Assembly: GCA_946811695.1 (NCBI GenBank)
Contig: OX328130.1
Location: 68,680,745 to 68,744,744 of the forward strand
From: Gonocerus acuteangulatus
Lineage: Eukaryota; Arthropoda; Insecta; Hemiptera; Coreidae
Direction: 5' to 3'
Length of the DNA stretch: 64,000 nt
Made by a program: the position numbers and the translations under genes. This document shows, in pieces, positions 52,766 to 63,896 of this stretch (position 1 is its first letter; the number at the start of each line of letters is the position of its first letter). The notes below the pieces were generated by a model that had not been told where the DNA came from, made no database searches, and saw only the letters and a program-made list of their open reading frames with translations.

Positions 52766-54816
52766 GGGTAAACCGGACAGTTATTGACACCCCAAACTTT
52801 AACTTAAAGAAATAAGTGAACTAGTCCTAATTTTATTTTAAGAAATACAGGAAACTAATGTTTGAAGGGTCCTCTAAGTCATCTATGATATAAACGTTTA
52901 AGAAACTAACCACAGAGAAGATTTAAAATTTAATACCTCCAAGACTTGAGTTGATAGCTACAAGGTTATGGCTACAAGGTTATGATTTCCCCAAGGATTT
53001 TCATTCTATTTTTATGTTCCGACTCTCCTTCTACTTTTTTCCCAATAAAGGTAAGTACTTTATATTGTTTGTTAATGTATAATTGAAGTGTCTTGAATGG
53101 TTTTAAATTAAAATAATCAATTTAAATATTATTATAAAGAGGTGACAATAACTGGTAATTTTTTCCAAAGTATTTAGTTATTGACACCCCATGCCAATAA
53201 CTAAATTATGATTTTTTTGATGGTTCTGCTTTAATTTGAATAATTTAATCTTCCTGATTAATCGGCAATGTTTTTTTCACTTTAATCCCAGTGTAACTAG
53301 TTATTGACATGGGGTGTCATTTACTAGTTTTGGGGTTCAATGACTAGTTATTGACACTGTCGGTTCCTAATAATAAAGTTTCTTTAGTGTCTATAACAGG
53401 TGTTAGTATTTCTATGAGGCCCAGTTATAGCCAGAAGGATTTAGAGAATGCCTTGAAGGCCATAAAGGATGGCTCCTCCATTAAATCGGCATCCAAAGGA
53501 TTTGGAGTTCCGCAGGCAAATCTGCACTTCAGATTAAGCGACAAATTTGTAAAATCATTGTATGGACCACGGTCAATTCTTTCGGATGACGACGAACTAA
53601 CTCTAGTTGCTTGGATAGAATAATGTGCGAAAAAGGGATTCTTGAGGAATAAAAATGACAATTCACAATCCCTAAAAGAATTTATTGAATTTAAAAATAT
53701 GAGCACTCCCTTTAAAGGTAATTGTCCTGGTGGTGGCTGGTGCAAGGATTTATTACAAAGGCACCCCTCTATACAGAGGATTTCCGAAAACGTTACTGGG
53801 ACCAGCACACGTGTTTCTGAAGCTAATGTTAGAACGTGGTTAGAGAACGTCATTTCAAAACCAAATGAAGATACCATAGGACTTCAAAAAGTACTGAAAT
53901 TCATACTACACCTGAAACTAAGCCTGTCACATATTTATTATTAACAACACCTCCTGGATATCCAAAGGGAATCAGTTTGGTCCATCTGGCCACGACCAAG
54001 GCTGCCCTTGGTTTAAGTGCTATACTGGCCAGAATATCCAAAAAGAAACATTTTAATCATTCATTTGTCAGTATACGATGAAAACTAATGCTGGAAGCAA
54101 TATATCAAAAAGATTGGAGCGGGAGAACAATAGTAAAATTCCGAAAAGGAAAATTGAACAAACCAAAAAAAAAAAACTAACCGTATGTTTCAAATGTGGC
54201 GATATTGTAAACGGAATTTATTTTGATCGTTCATTATGTTTAAAAGATTCTGAACATATCCCTGAAAGTGACAAGTCTGATGAATTTGTTTAACCTGCGT
54301 GTTACATCCTGGAATTTGTTGAAGATATAAATGAAGATGATGAAATGTAAATTAATTAATTTTATTTCATGTTAAATAAAACCTACCAGCGTTTCTTATC
54401 TATTTTTTTATTTTTTTTTACTAGATATATTCATAATGTTAAAAAAAAAATGAATATTTTAATTGCTTTTTATATTACATTAAAGTTTATGATATGTTTT
54501 GATATTATTTCCTTATAATGACCTATTATAACATAAGAAAAAAAAATGTTAAGAGTACAAGGGGTGTCAATAACTGTGGTGGCAATAACCCATCCAGAGG
54601 GTGTCAATAACTAGATTTTGCACTTTTTAACATAAATATTGCCATATGATAAAATTAATTGAACTTTTGAACCAAAACTCCAATTGAGTCTTTCTAAGGA
54701 TAGATAAAGAAGAGCTATAGGAAGTTTCAGTTTGATCCATTCATAAAAAGTATTTTTTTAAAATTTCACAACAGAAATGTAGTCTTAAGGGCGTCAATAA
54801 CTGTCAGGTTTACCCC
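52766..54816 (+). mobile_element. pogo-type transposon, 2051 bp, internally deleted
   Basis: The ends are GGGTAAACCGGACAGTTATT and, reversed, GGGGTAAACCTGACAGTTAT, each flanked by TA. The motif AGTTATTGACACC or its reverse recurs next to the ends (about 53178, 53200, 53297, 53345, 54563, 54580, 54600). A psq-type transposase gene lies at 53414-54293, with its catalytic domain deleted and one premature stop. Confidence 0.88.
53414..54293 (+). pseudogene. pogo-type (psq/CENP-B) transposase, DDE domain deleted
   Basis: The ATG at 53414 gives MRPSYSQKDLENALKAIKDG and SSIKSASKGFGVP, a psq-type helix-turn-helix at residues 1-35. The frame meets a TAA at 53621 inside the second, CENP-B-like domain, which goes on in the same frame (KKGFLRNKNDNSQSLKEFIE ... 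WCKDLLQRHPSIQRISENVT ... VSEANVRTWLENV) to about 53870. In related proteins about 200 residues of DDE domain should follow; here only a scrap in another frame (TKAALGLSAILARISKKKHF, about 53995-54055) remains. A last piece at 54078-54293 has a basic stretch and CFKCGDI, probably the C-terminus. It binds DNA in the family but could not catalyse transposition here. The start is chosen because homology begins at that Met. Confidence 0.82.
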
Positions 54817-55680
54817 TATGTAAAAATATGGATTTTTGACAAAATATATAAAAATATGTAAAACAAAAACCTGTTTAAATGCTTTAATATGACATAAAAC
54901 GTGCAGAATTACGGAGGCTGGGAGAATTTGGAGGGTATGCAATATTAACCATGTAGAACTTGGTATAGTTAGCCAACTAAAATTCTATTAAACCCCCCAA
55001 AAAATTACGTTTTCTGAACGGAGTAATCTTATTTGATTCATTTTTGAGGTTTTTATGACAAATTTTTACCGATTAAATCGAAATAGGGGGGGGGGCTGCA
55101 GCCCCGTCAGCCCCCTTCTAAACGCCAATGCTGTGAGTGAATGAATGAGTAACATTGAATGGATGTGTGCTTGTTGTGTGTGTGTGTGTGTGTGTGTGTA
55201 TGGCCGTTTGTAGTCGCGCGCTTAGTTGTGTATTTGTATCTATACAACTAAAAATTATGAACAGGAAAATATCAAATTTTGCATGGCCACTCCGTTTGGA
55301 ATGTAAACACTCTCCATGAATGGTTTTTCTGATATTCAAAGTATTTTTAGATGGGGTTTGAATTTTCAGTTGGTTTTTAGGAGAGCATGCATGCCTAGGC
55401 TGTATGCGTTGCTGGGACTATAACGGGTCAGCTGTTACCGAATTCTATCTGTTTTGACTTGAAGGTCAAACATTTTGTACAGTCCAAGAACCATACATCT
55501 CTGATTATATTATTTCGTCACCAAAATTTATGTTCTCGGCAAAACTCCTAATTAATTTTAAAATAAACCATATTTTAACCACTTGAAATGAATTTTCGAA
55601 AGATTGATAAGTACGCTGTGTTTTTAGCAACCCATACATTTGGGCAGCCCTCTTTATTTTGTTTTAAATAAAGAATTTCC
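54817..55680. other. No gene; G-run repeat
   Basis: At about 54985-55115 a segment with TCATTTTTGAGGTTTTTATG, a run of 10 G and CTGCAGCCCC is the inverted relative of 1965-2085. A (GT)n lies at 55178-55200. Confidence 0.45.
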
Positions 55681-56742
55681 TTCCTATTATTTATTTAGAA
55701 TTTACAACAATGTAGAAATACATTACTAGTAAAATGATACTTGTGAATATATCCTAAAGCTCGTGAGGAGACAAGCCGCACAGTTGCATCCACAAGGCAG
55801 AGTGTAATATTGTAGTAATTACTCCTGGAGCTGGTCTCTAGGCCAGTTACGCTTCAGACGGCGAATGGGGTTGTTTGGGATTAGATGTGATGATAGGGAG
55901 TTTATTAAAGAATTAGGATGGCCGTGTAATTTAGAATGAAATTGTTTATATACTTGTTTTGATAAGGGTTGGATAAATGGAATATGGAGGTCGTTGTGAA
56001 GAGTCAAATTGGATACAAAGAATGGAGCGTCGGCTATTTTGCGGAGGATTTTAGATTGCAATGATTGAATTTTGTAGGAGTTTGAGGGCTTTGTGGATCC
56101 CCAGAGCTCTATGCCATAAATACATATAGGTCTGAGTATTGTCATGTAAATGAGTCTTTTGTTCTTAAGTGTAAGGTGTGATTGTCGGTCGAGTAAGTGT
56201 AGTAAAAGTCTGTACCGTCGGTTGAGCACTTGTCTCTTCTGAGTAATGTGTGGTTTCCAAGTTAGTCGTTTATCAAGTATAAGTCCAAGGTAGCGGATTT
56301 GGGATTTTTGAGGAAGAATTGAGTCGTTAAGGGACACTGGGGGACAAATAGATCGTCTGAGGGCAAATGTTAGGTGGCAGGATTTCTGCGGGTTTACTTT
56401 AATTCTCCACTTGATGAGCCAAGGATTGATGGTGTTAAGGTGAGCCTGAAGGGACCTGGATGCAAGGCTCGGATATTGGCTGCAAGCAAATATGGCTGTA
56501 TCATCGGCAAACATATGGAGAGATGTGTCAGGATAAGTTGGAATATCGGCTGTGTATACCAGGAAAAGGAGCGGACTAAGAATTCCACCTTGTGGAACAC
56601 CTGCAAGTTGGGGGAAAGTAGGTGAGGATGAAGTACCACATGAGACCTGAAAAAATCTGTCACAAAGGTAGGATTTTAATATTAGGTAGTATGTGGATGG
56701 AAGTAAAACCATACATCTCATGTACATGAATGGTTCTTGCAC
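55681..56742 (-). mobile_element. Jockey-type non-LTR retrotransposon, 5'-truncated
   Basis: On the minus strand a reverse-transcriptase frame (56742-55819) is followed by about 130 bp of 3' untranslated sequence to near 55681, with AAATAAATAATAGGAAGG. The 5' part is lost. Confidence 0.82.
55819..56742 (-). pseudogene. Jockey-clade reverse transcriptase fragment
   Basis: An open frame of 307 codons covers the palm and thumb of a non-LTR reverse transcriptase. Visible are AGVPQGGILSPLLFLVYTAD (residues 47-66, the GxxQG motif), the catalytic FADD in MFADDTAIFACSQ (residues 77-89), the KWRIKVNPQKSCHLTF segment, and LGLILDKRLTWKPHI. The C-terminal LRPICIYGIELWGSTKPSNS, RKIADAPFFVSN and RRLKRNWPRD endings are characteristic of Jockey elements of arthropods. 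The N-terminal fingers and the apurinic endonuclease are missing, so the element cannot move. The opening Met is internal. The lack of stops suggests recent truncation. Both this and the LINE at 48866 point the same way on the minus strand. Confidence 0.9.
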
Positions 56743-56868
56743 TTATTTCCCAGTAAAATGTATTTATAGCAGAATATGGATTTTAGACAAAATAATTAAA
56801 AATATGTAAAATAAAAAGCTGTTGTTCCCTAGTTATATCTAACAACAAAGACCTTCGACCCAGATTTT
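56743..56868. other. Unassigned spacer
   Basis: Short AT-rich spacer between the Jockey fragment and a T1 SINE. Confidence 0.4.
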
Positions 56869-57070
56869 TTCATTAGCACCAAGGTGCCCTTTAATGAGTT
56901 AATTGAAGGCTGGTTTGGCCTAGGTAAGCTCAGGGAGGCAGAGTCCAACCCGAGTACGAAGATACAACAAGATAAATATCTTCATAAAAATCTTTAGTGC
57001 TTGCTCAGGGTTTGAACTCAGGTCCTCCAGCATATTAGTCCAGTTCTCTACCACTGAGCTAACCTCGCCA
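56869..57070 (-). mobile_element. SINE T1, 3'-shortened copy
   Basis: On the minus strand: TGGCGAGGTTAGCTCAGTGG, TAGAGAACTGGACTAATATG, GAGTTCAAACCCTGAGCAAG, AAGATTTTTATG, CGGGTTGGACTCTGCCTCCC and GGCCAAACCAGCCTTCAATT to GGTGCTAATG. The rest of the body and the 3' end are missing. Confidence 0.82.
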
Positions 57071-57639
57071 CTTTGTGTGTGAGAAATAGTCTAATAATTT
57101 TTTTTCCTTATTATACTTCGTCCAGCAACAAGAAAATATTTCTATATAGGTGGTCGTCACCATCTAATTAATTTGTCATTTTCTTTGAAAATGTCCTTTC
57201 TTTTTGCTCAAGTTTCTCCAATTTGCCTTGTATATTGATGTTTGCTGTTTATAGTGCTTCAGGTTTAATCAGTGTCTTGTAATAAAACGTTTTGGATCCC
57301 TATGAATGAGATTTTTCTAGTTTCTACCTTTTGAGAAGTTGGACGGCCACAACATTTTATCCTAGTCGTCTGCCTTCATTGGTAGACGAATTATTAAAAC
57401 TCAGAATTCTATCTGGATGACATATCTTTGTCAAATATAAAAATGCTACAGACCACGCTCGGCCAGAAGACAGATATGGATGTATATGACGGGAGGGGGG
57501 GGGGGGGGCGACCGGGGGTGGAGTGGGGGGACTGCTTTGGACAGGCTAACAATATCGAGGCAGCCGAGAAATCGATATTGTCCACCGTATCGAGTATATA
57601 TCGTTTGATCTAGTAACAACACCACAATTGACCCTGGAC

Positions 57640-57700
<61 letters not shown>

Positions 57701-58210
57701 AATCTCTCGTCCTTCCAACAATGTTATTTGCTGAGAAAACCGGTCGGCCGAGCTTTTGACAGCTAACATCTCTCCTGCTTTTGTTTGGTCAATTATTTCA
57801 AGCATTGTATTACAGCGAAGGGCAAACCCCCAAAAATAAACATTTTGTACGAAATTGGCTTCATTCCTTAAATAAATGAAATCGGTTTGAATCACACGCG
57901 CCCGATTTATTTACAATGTATTAACACATAATGTTTTGGGGCCTCAAAGTGATTGTTACATTATAAGACTCACATTGTTTATGTAAAAATTTGGTTTATT
58001 ACCACTTTAATTATATGTTAATTAATTGCCGCAAAAGCGGGAATGACCAAGTATCGAATCCATACTATGCAACGTTGTTCTGACATTAAAACATATAAGG
58101 TCAGAAAGTTAAATACCAGATAATTCACTCATTTCTCCAAACATAATAAACTCTGTCCTCTATATATTCTACGCTTTCGTTTTTGCGTTTAAAGGCTTTT
58201 AGGGGGGGGG
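57071..58210. other. No gene; simple repeats
   Basis: G-rich stretch at 57490-57530 and (TC)n of about 57 bp at 57643-57699; the latter gives a spurious Arg-Glu repeat frame on the minus strand. A G-run lies at 58202-58214. Confidence 0.5.
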
Positions 58211-58390
58211 GGGGTCTCCCGTGGTCTAATGGCTAGCGCCTTGGATTCATAAGCGGGAGATGGTGGGTTCGATTCCCAACCTCCGGCAGGAATTTTATCA
58301 TCCCACGGCTCGCTGGTAAAATTCCTCGCTGCACCTTGGATGTTGGCGCTAATGACCTAGATGTAGATGCGCCGTAGAAAAAAAAAAGGT
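58211..58390 (+). mobile_element. SINE T2, plus-strand copy
   Basis: Head GGGTCTCCCGTGGTCTAATG, CTTGGATTCATAAGCGGGAG, B-box GGGTTCGATTCCCAACC, AATTTTATCATCCCACGGCT, CGCTGCACCTTGGATGTT and the tail GGCGCTAATGACCTAGATGT, ATGCGCCGT and a short poly-A. Near-identical to 50884-51125, so the family looks young. Confidence 0.92.
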
Positions 58391-58755
58391 TTTAGGTTCA
58401 CTTTTTGCAATTGTTTTCTCATTGCGAAGAAGACATTGATATACAAATTTTCGTGAAGAATATATATTTCAAAGCAGTTGGTATGTTTGATATTCAAGCA
58501 AACCAAGATATTCAAATTTTGGTTGATTTTGGTGTTAAGGAAGTCGTAGATAGAAAAAAAAAAAACATTATTAAGAGACTTGAGCACTTTTGGGTTTTTC
58601 GTATATTTTCTTAAATATATTGAAAATTGTTGGGAAATCGTAATAGGTGAAGAGTAACCATTCGAAAGATTACCAAATTCCCTACATACGTAATCGGTTC
58701 TAAAGTTATTTTCTAAAATCGAGAAATAAGTGATTAAAACCTCCAAAGTGTTGGA
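58391..58755 (+). mobile_element. Family A body fragment
   Basis: The part with TTGTTGGGAAATCGTAATAG, AAAGATTACCAAATTC and AATCGAGAAATAAGTGATTA matches the second half of the body of 58998-59690. The first part (58391-58600) is weakly similar or unassigned. Confidence 0.55.
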
Positions 58756-58997
58756 TAAGAATGATTTGCTTTAAATGGTTGTTTACTTCTTTTTTTCTCA
58801 GTTTTTATTCCTTGTTGTTCTACTAAAAAATGGTTTTTAGTAGTATAATGAATTTACTACTAAAAAATAAATTTAAAATGAGAACGAACTTTTGATTGTT
58901 TGTAATAGAGCCCTCCAAACGGAAGATGGAGAAGTAAGATTTGATGACATAAAGCGTTTAAAATTAAAAAAAAATAAAATAATAATTGCACTTATTC
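58756..58997. other. Unassigned AT-rich DNA
   Basis: Nothing recognised. A segment with AATAGAGCC recurs at about 60080. Confidence 0.35.
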
Positions 58998-59690
58998 CAA
59001 GCTTTTAGCGCGGTTATTCCCTATCTCCATAGGGAGAACCCGCTTATGAGGTTGACCTCACGACGCAATCCGGAAGTGCCGACTAGAAACTTTCTCGTTT
59101 CAGGCCCCAAAGATCACGAAAATATAGGTGGTTATATATGCTTGTCTGTTAACGCTCTAGCAAGCTCAAAAATGGCCCGATTTTGATTAAATTTAGTGAA
59201 AAAATCTGTTTTCTAATTTGAAAGGTCAAGTTCGTTAACCAGCAGAATCCGCCCTCGGGAAGACAGTGTTTGGGGCGAAATTCGGACAAAATAAATCGTA
59301 ACGCTTACGTTTTTGAGTTTATATGCTTGCAGGTACTTGTTTTATAGGTTTCTTAACATAGGAAAACGAATGAATCCATTTTTAAAGCGATATCTGTAAC
59401 CGTTTCTGAGAAAAGTGGAAAAAATATTTTTGTAACTCATTATTTTTTTGTGGGTACTTAGAATCGCGGGATTCTATTGAAATATTTTCTACATCTTTCG
59501 AATCTTCATACATTTTTCGTAAATATCTCGATAATGGTTGGGAAATCGTGTTAAGTGGAAGGTGTTAAGAATCATTCGAATGCTTACTAAATTCTCTACA
59601 AAAAAGGTTCTGAAGCAATATTCAATGGGGCAACGTCAATCAGAGATATAAGCCCTTAAAACTTAAAAAGTGTTAGTTTTGAAAGGGGTT
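58998..59690 (+). mobile_element. Family A element, full order, TA tract nearly absent
   Basis: Head CTTTTAGCGCGGTTATTCCC, GAGGTTGACCTCACGACGCA, ATCCGGAAGTGCCGACTAGA, CAAAGATCACGAAAATATAG, GTGGTTATATATG (the TA position, only three repeats), then CTGTTAACGCTCTAGCAAGC, AAAATGGCCCGATTTTGATT, AAGTTCGTTAACCAGCAGAA, GTAACGCTTACGTTTTTGAG, TATCTGTAACCGTTTCTGAG, GGTTGGGAAATCGTGTTAAG and CAATCAGAGATATAAGCCCT. It shows head and body as one element. Confidence 0.8.
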
Positions 59691-60235
59691 TTCTCTTTGT
59701 TTATCTCACTTTTTAATTGGTTGTTTTTTGTTTTAAAATTCATTTATCAGTAAAATTAGTATTGTAGTAAAATAAGCTAAGAAATGGTGAAAGGTATTGG
59801 TAATAAGTTTGGAGTGGCTGTGGTAATCAAGATGGCTTTGGCTAATCATGATGACGTATGATTAGATTGTTTGGAATTCTCCTATCTATATAACCTTCCT
59901 CATAGCCTCCAGCAGAAGTTATCGTTATTTCTTATTTTATAGACAGATTTAACCCACGACAGAATGGAATTTTATTCGCCATGAAGCACATATTTACAGT
60001 TGATTATAACAGTAAAACGAAGTTGCTAGTAAAACAAGATACTACTTAAAATGACAACGAATTTTTGGTTGTTTAGAATAGAGCCTTCTCAGCGGTAGTC
60101 GAAGAGTAAGTACGTTTTCAGTACATAATTATATTGACTTATACAGATTAAGAATTATCCGCTTCTGTGTAAGTTGGCTACTGTCAGTTTCCTGTGATTT
60201 GTGATGCTAATCTATTCCAGTTCTTCGAGATGTAG
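59691..60235. other. No gene recognised
   Basis: AT-rich; no coding, RNA or clear repeat match. Confidence 0.4.
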
Positions 60236-60466
60236 GGCACCGCGCTAAGATGACGCAGCTCCTGCGAGTCGGACTTTTCAATTGACACCGGTGAGAAGAA
60301 GTTATGGAAACCCGCTAAGATGGCGCAGTTTCTCCAAGTCGGACATTTTTTTAATTTTAATGGGTTATTTTAAGCATACATTCCAGGAATTAGGGTTACA
60401 TTTCCCACCTCGCAGAGACATCTGCTTAGTTATGCACCTTCTGCTTGGCGAAATTTTTATAATGAT
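60236..60466. mobile_element. Family B/C termini
   Basis: 60238-60280 is a family C opening on the minus strand (AGTCCGACTCGCAGGAGCTG when reversed), partly repeated at 60310-60345. 60355-60460 is a diverged family B 3' end: GGTTATTTTAAGCATACATT, then TGCTTAGTTATGCACCTTCT. The two types of terminus meet here. Confidence 0.55.
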
Positions 60467-61130
60467 TTGATTATTTGTGTGTTTTCCTATCAAAAATAGA
60501 AATTTTAATGACAAGATATCTAAATTGGGAGGTTCACCGACCCCCCGGCTTGAAGCTCTTTCGATTGACCTGCTGAGAAAATGAAAACAAATATTATCAG
60601 ACTATTACCTGCTGATTAAAAGCAGATTAAATTGTAAAGACTAAAAGAAAGATAACACATTGGATGTTAGCTTAATCGTAGGCGGAAATTATTGGAAAAC
60701 TGTGGGAGGAGACTACAAACAACCCATATTTTGATAACATTCCACTATTATGTAATATTTTCAATTTGTTTACTTAATATTATTAACAATACAAAGCCCT
60801 TTTATGACTGGTTAAATATTTCCTCTTTGGATTACTATTGCAAATGGATAATTTCAATTTTTAAAGGCAAATCTTTGTTTTCCAGCTGGCCAAGTTTATT
60901 GGCAAATATTATCCTGATTAATCGTCGAAACGTCAAGAATATATTGCCCGCGTAATCTGCCTCTTTCCCGCCAAATATGCCACCTGGTCTCGGCGCTGTT
61001 TTTCAAAAGGATCGTTCATCAAAACCTCAACCGCTGTGGAAATGTAAAATTTGTTTGCACGATTTCGTGTCGAGGACGAATCCATTGTAACTGATGAATG
61101 GCAACAATACACAATACGCATGCTTGTAAA
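60467..61130. other. No gene recognised
   Basis: No motif in the short frames present; no family match. Confidence 0.4.
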
Positions 61131-61231
61131 AAAAAAAAAAAAAAAATGCCCGACTCGCAGGAACTGCGTCATCTTAGTGCGTCCCATAACGTTCTTTACC
61201 TTAGTGACATTAGAAAAGCTTGAAATCGATA
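61131..61231 (+). repeat. Family C opening
   Basis: Poly-A then TGCCCGACTCGCAGGAACTG, CGTCATCTTAGTGCGTCCCA and CCTTAGTGACATTAGAAAAG, parallel to 4630-4700. It is interrupted at 61232 by the Tigger element. Confidence 0.65.
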
Positions 61232-61910
61232 CAGTAGAACTTGGATAATTCCAACCCTTAGGGACGGATGAAAATGTTCCAATTATCCAAAATTCGAATT
61301 ACAAAAGATTTTGAAAATAAAGGGCTAAAAAATCTAACTCACATTTTTTAAATAAAAAGTAATACATTATTTTTAAAGAAAAACAAACATTTCATGAACT
61401 GATGATTACATACTTAAGTAATAAATAATTTATCAAAAAAGTAAAAATAAGAGTCTATTGTTTTGAAAAAAAATTCATTTTCATGGCAAGACTTTTTTCT
61501 TTATTTTTCAGGTAAGTTGGTAAAGTGTTAGGAGGGGTTCCAAAGTCCTTGGCAATTTCAGATTTTTTTCTTTTTCAACTTCTTTAATATCTGATATTTT
61601 TTCTCTGACGTGCTATTTAATAGACTATGAGACCGCCGAGCTTCTTGTCCCGGAACCCCTACATCCGTATATTACTATCCTTCTTACCCGAGGGCAGAAT
61701 ATTTTCACAAGATTAACCTTTTAAAAATATTTCGACCGCCTCTCTGACTACTTCCCAGTGGAGGCACAGACTCATAAAAATTCGAATTTTTCCAAAATTT
61801 TATTTTTATTTTTGTAAATTGTTTATGCCCTAAATTCTTGGGACCAAGAGAAATATTCGAATTAAAGACGATTTCGAATTATCGAAGTTTGAATTATCCA
61901 TGTTCCACTG
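61232..61910 (-). mobile_element. Tigger element, internally deleted copy
   Basis: The left end is CAGTAGAACTTGGATAATTC and the right end, reversed, CAGTGGAACATGGATAATTC; TA is present on the left and AT on the right. The minus strand still shows a damaged part of the same transposase N-terminus as 19513-19758 (about 61500-61605) and the same 5' untranslated part (GGGGTTCCGGGACAAGAAGC). Most of the gene is deleted. Confidence 0.78.
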
Positions 61911-62949
61911 ATTGTTAATGTTTTGTGAAAAAGTAATAACCTACTACAATAACATCTAGAAGAAAAGTGAGATGACCCACTTCAACTTCTGATCAAAAAA
62001 CTTTATTACAAAATATTAAAAAAAAAAAGTACCTACTGCTACATCAATAACAAACGAAATTATAAATTTTTGTTTTAAACCCTATGTTGTAATGTATCGA
62101 TTTTATTTTTAAAACAATTGTTTCTCTTTGGTTGAGTATTTTGTCTATTGAGTTTTGCTACCAATAACGACCGGTAGGTGAAAACGGTAAAAAAAGCAGA
62201 AAGATTTATACGTTTTGAAGGGAGACCAGAGTTAGGTAGGTAAAAACGCTATGCCCTATATCTAAAGTATGGGATGAATTAGTTTGTATTTCTGTGGTGT
62301 GAAGCCTGCTGGCTCGATTAAACGTTGATTGATAGGAAATGGCTTCCAAACTCATCAGAGCTAATTTTTCTTGACCACTAAGATTTATGAAATTTGATTC
62401 TTCGAGCAAGCGTGTTCTTCAAGAAATTTGAGCTGTTATAAACAAAATTATCGTTGTGCATAAATCCGATTTTTAACGATAATCATATAAAATTTGGCCA
62501 TAGTTGTCCTCAATGTGACCAATGTTACTGTCCAGGGGTGATCGGTTTTCAATCTTCAGAGCTGATTGGTAGGTAATCTCCAGAGACGATTAATCGCCAA
62601 TCAACTCGAGGTGATTGGTCTGTAATCTCTTGAGGTGTTTGATCGGTTTTCTTCTTGGGTTGAAGGTTAACATAGTCCAGCAATAACCGTTCTACGCTTG
62701 ATACTGGTCTCTAACAAGATACTTCATTGATACTTTTCAGAAGTAATCAGGAGTGGTTGGTAATCTTCTGCGGTGGTTTGTGGCCGTCTTGAGTTCGGAT
62801 CCGTTTGTGGAGACCACGTCCAGTTATTTGTGAAGTATCTATAGTGATTATAACAGTGATTCAGCGCACGCGCATAACTCATTAGCTTTTCCATTGGCTA
62901 TTCCTATAGGCAATTCTATTGGTTGTTGCTGATAGTAAAGTAACCTTTA
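61911..62949. other. No gene; degenerate short repeats
   Basis: From about 62530 to 62660 the words GATTGGT, GTAATCTC and GAGGTG recur irregularly. No frame or RNA gene is recognised. Confidence 0.4.
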
Positions 62950-63072
62950 ACACTCAAGTCAATCCTACTCGCAAAAATTAATAGAATTCTATTGCGAGTT
63001 GGATTGACAAGAGTTTTGATATCTTCTTGAGCGAGCGTAGTGAGCGGAAACGCATAGAATGTATGCCCACGA
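62950..63072. mobile_element. Foldback-family hairpin module fragment
   Basis: Contains AATAGAATTCTATT in an inverted pair (CTACTCGCAAAAA / TTGCGAGTTGGA), then GATATCTTCTTGAGCGAGCG, TAGTGAGCGGAAACGCATAG and ATGCCCAC. It matches the hairpin module of 5990-8176. Confidence 0.75.
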
Positions 63073-63704
63073 TGCGAAATAAATATAAAATATAAATATG
63101 TTACAGAACCAGCGGACATCAAAAATCGGTCAGTAGGCCCCTAAACATCACAATTACCATTGATTTTTATAATATTAACCTTTTTATTAATAAATATTGT
63201 TTGCTGAAATATATTCTGCTTATTTTCATTTTTGCTTTACAAGCCTATAAGTATTACTTACAAATACAAGTTATCTAACGGTTAGTTTGATACCATATTT
63301 TATAAATATAGTAGTAAAAAAAAAAGTTACTTTTAGTATTGATTGCATTGAAATATAGTAAAAAATATAGTAATAAAAAGTATATAAATTTTATATAATA
63401 TAGTTTCTAACCTTAGATAACATTTAAAGAACTAATAGATAACCTGCAATGAACCTGTAAGGTAACCAGTGAGTACCAAAATCACGACAGGTACTTCAAA
63501 GTAACTGGATGATGTCTTCACAAACAGACCCTGAGTTCTCATTGGTTGGTAAACTCCAGCACCGAATTTTAAGTGACAGATCAATATTTGTGGGTGAGGG
63601 TCATTCGATAAGGAGTCATGATTGATCAGAAAGCTCTAATGGGTGATTGTGCAAAACTTTGATTGAGAGTCTCTGGTGGAGAGTTAATACGTTGTTATCT
63701 TTTA
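63073..63704. other. No recognisable feature
   Basis: AT-rich, no coding or RNA signal. Confidence 0.4.
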
Positions 63705-63735
63705 TGCGCCAATGACCCTAGTGGTTGAAGTGCCT

Positions 63736-63767
<32 letters not shown>

Positions 63768-63770
63768 TAG
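63705..63770 (+). mobile_element. SINE tail with poly-A
   Basis: GCGCCAATGACCCTAGTGGT, TGAAGTGCC and poly-A of about 27. A diverged relative is at about 16326-16355 (CCAATGACCCCAGTGGTTGC). It resembles the ending of a further SINE family. Confidence 0.5.
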
Positions 63771-63896
63771 GTTATCTTCTTAATTATTGGACTGCAAAGA
63801 ACGGGACTACTTAGACATGCGAGTGATACTGATTGATTGCGAGGGAGACCACATTTAAATAATATAAAAAATAAAACATAAACTGAAGAATTATTG

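Noticed and set aside
53425..53877. Minus-strand frame of 150 codons
   Set aside because: It is antisense to the pogo-type transposase, whose domains are recognisable on the plus strand.
57446..57895. Minus-strand frame with an Arg-Glu repeat
   Set aside because: The repeat is the translation of a (TC)n microsatellite; the flanks have no recognisable domain.
58212..58290. A functional tRNA gene in the T2 head
   Set aside because: The head is followed by the constant T2 body and tail, and the complete copy at 50884 has target duplications.
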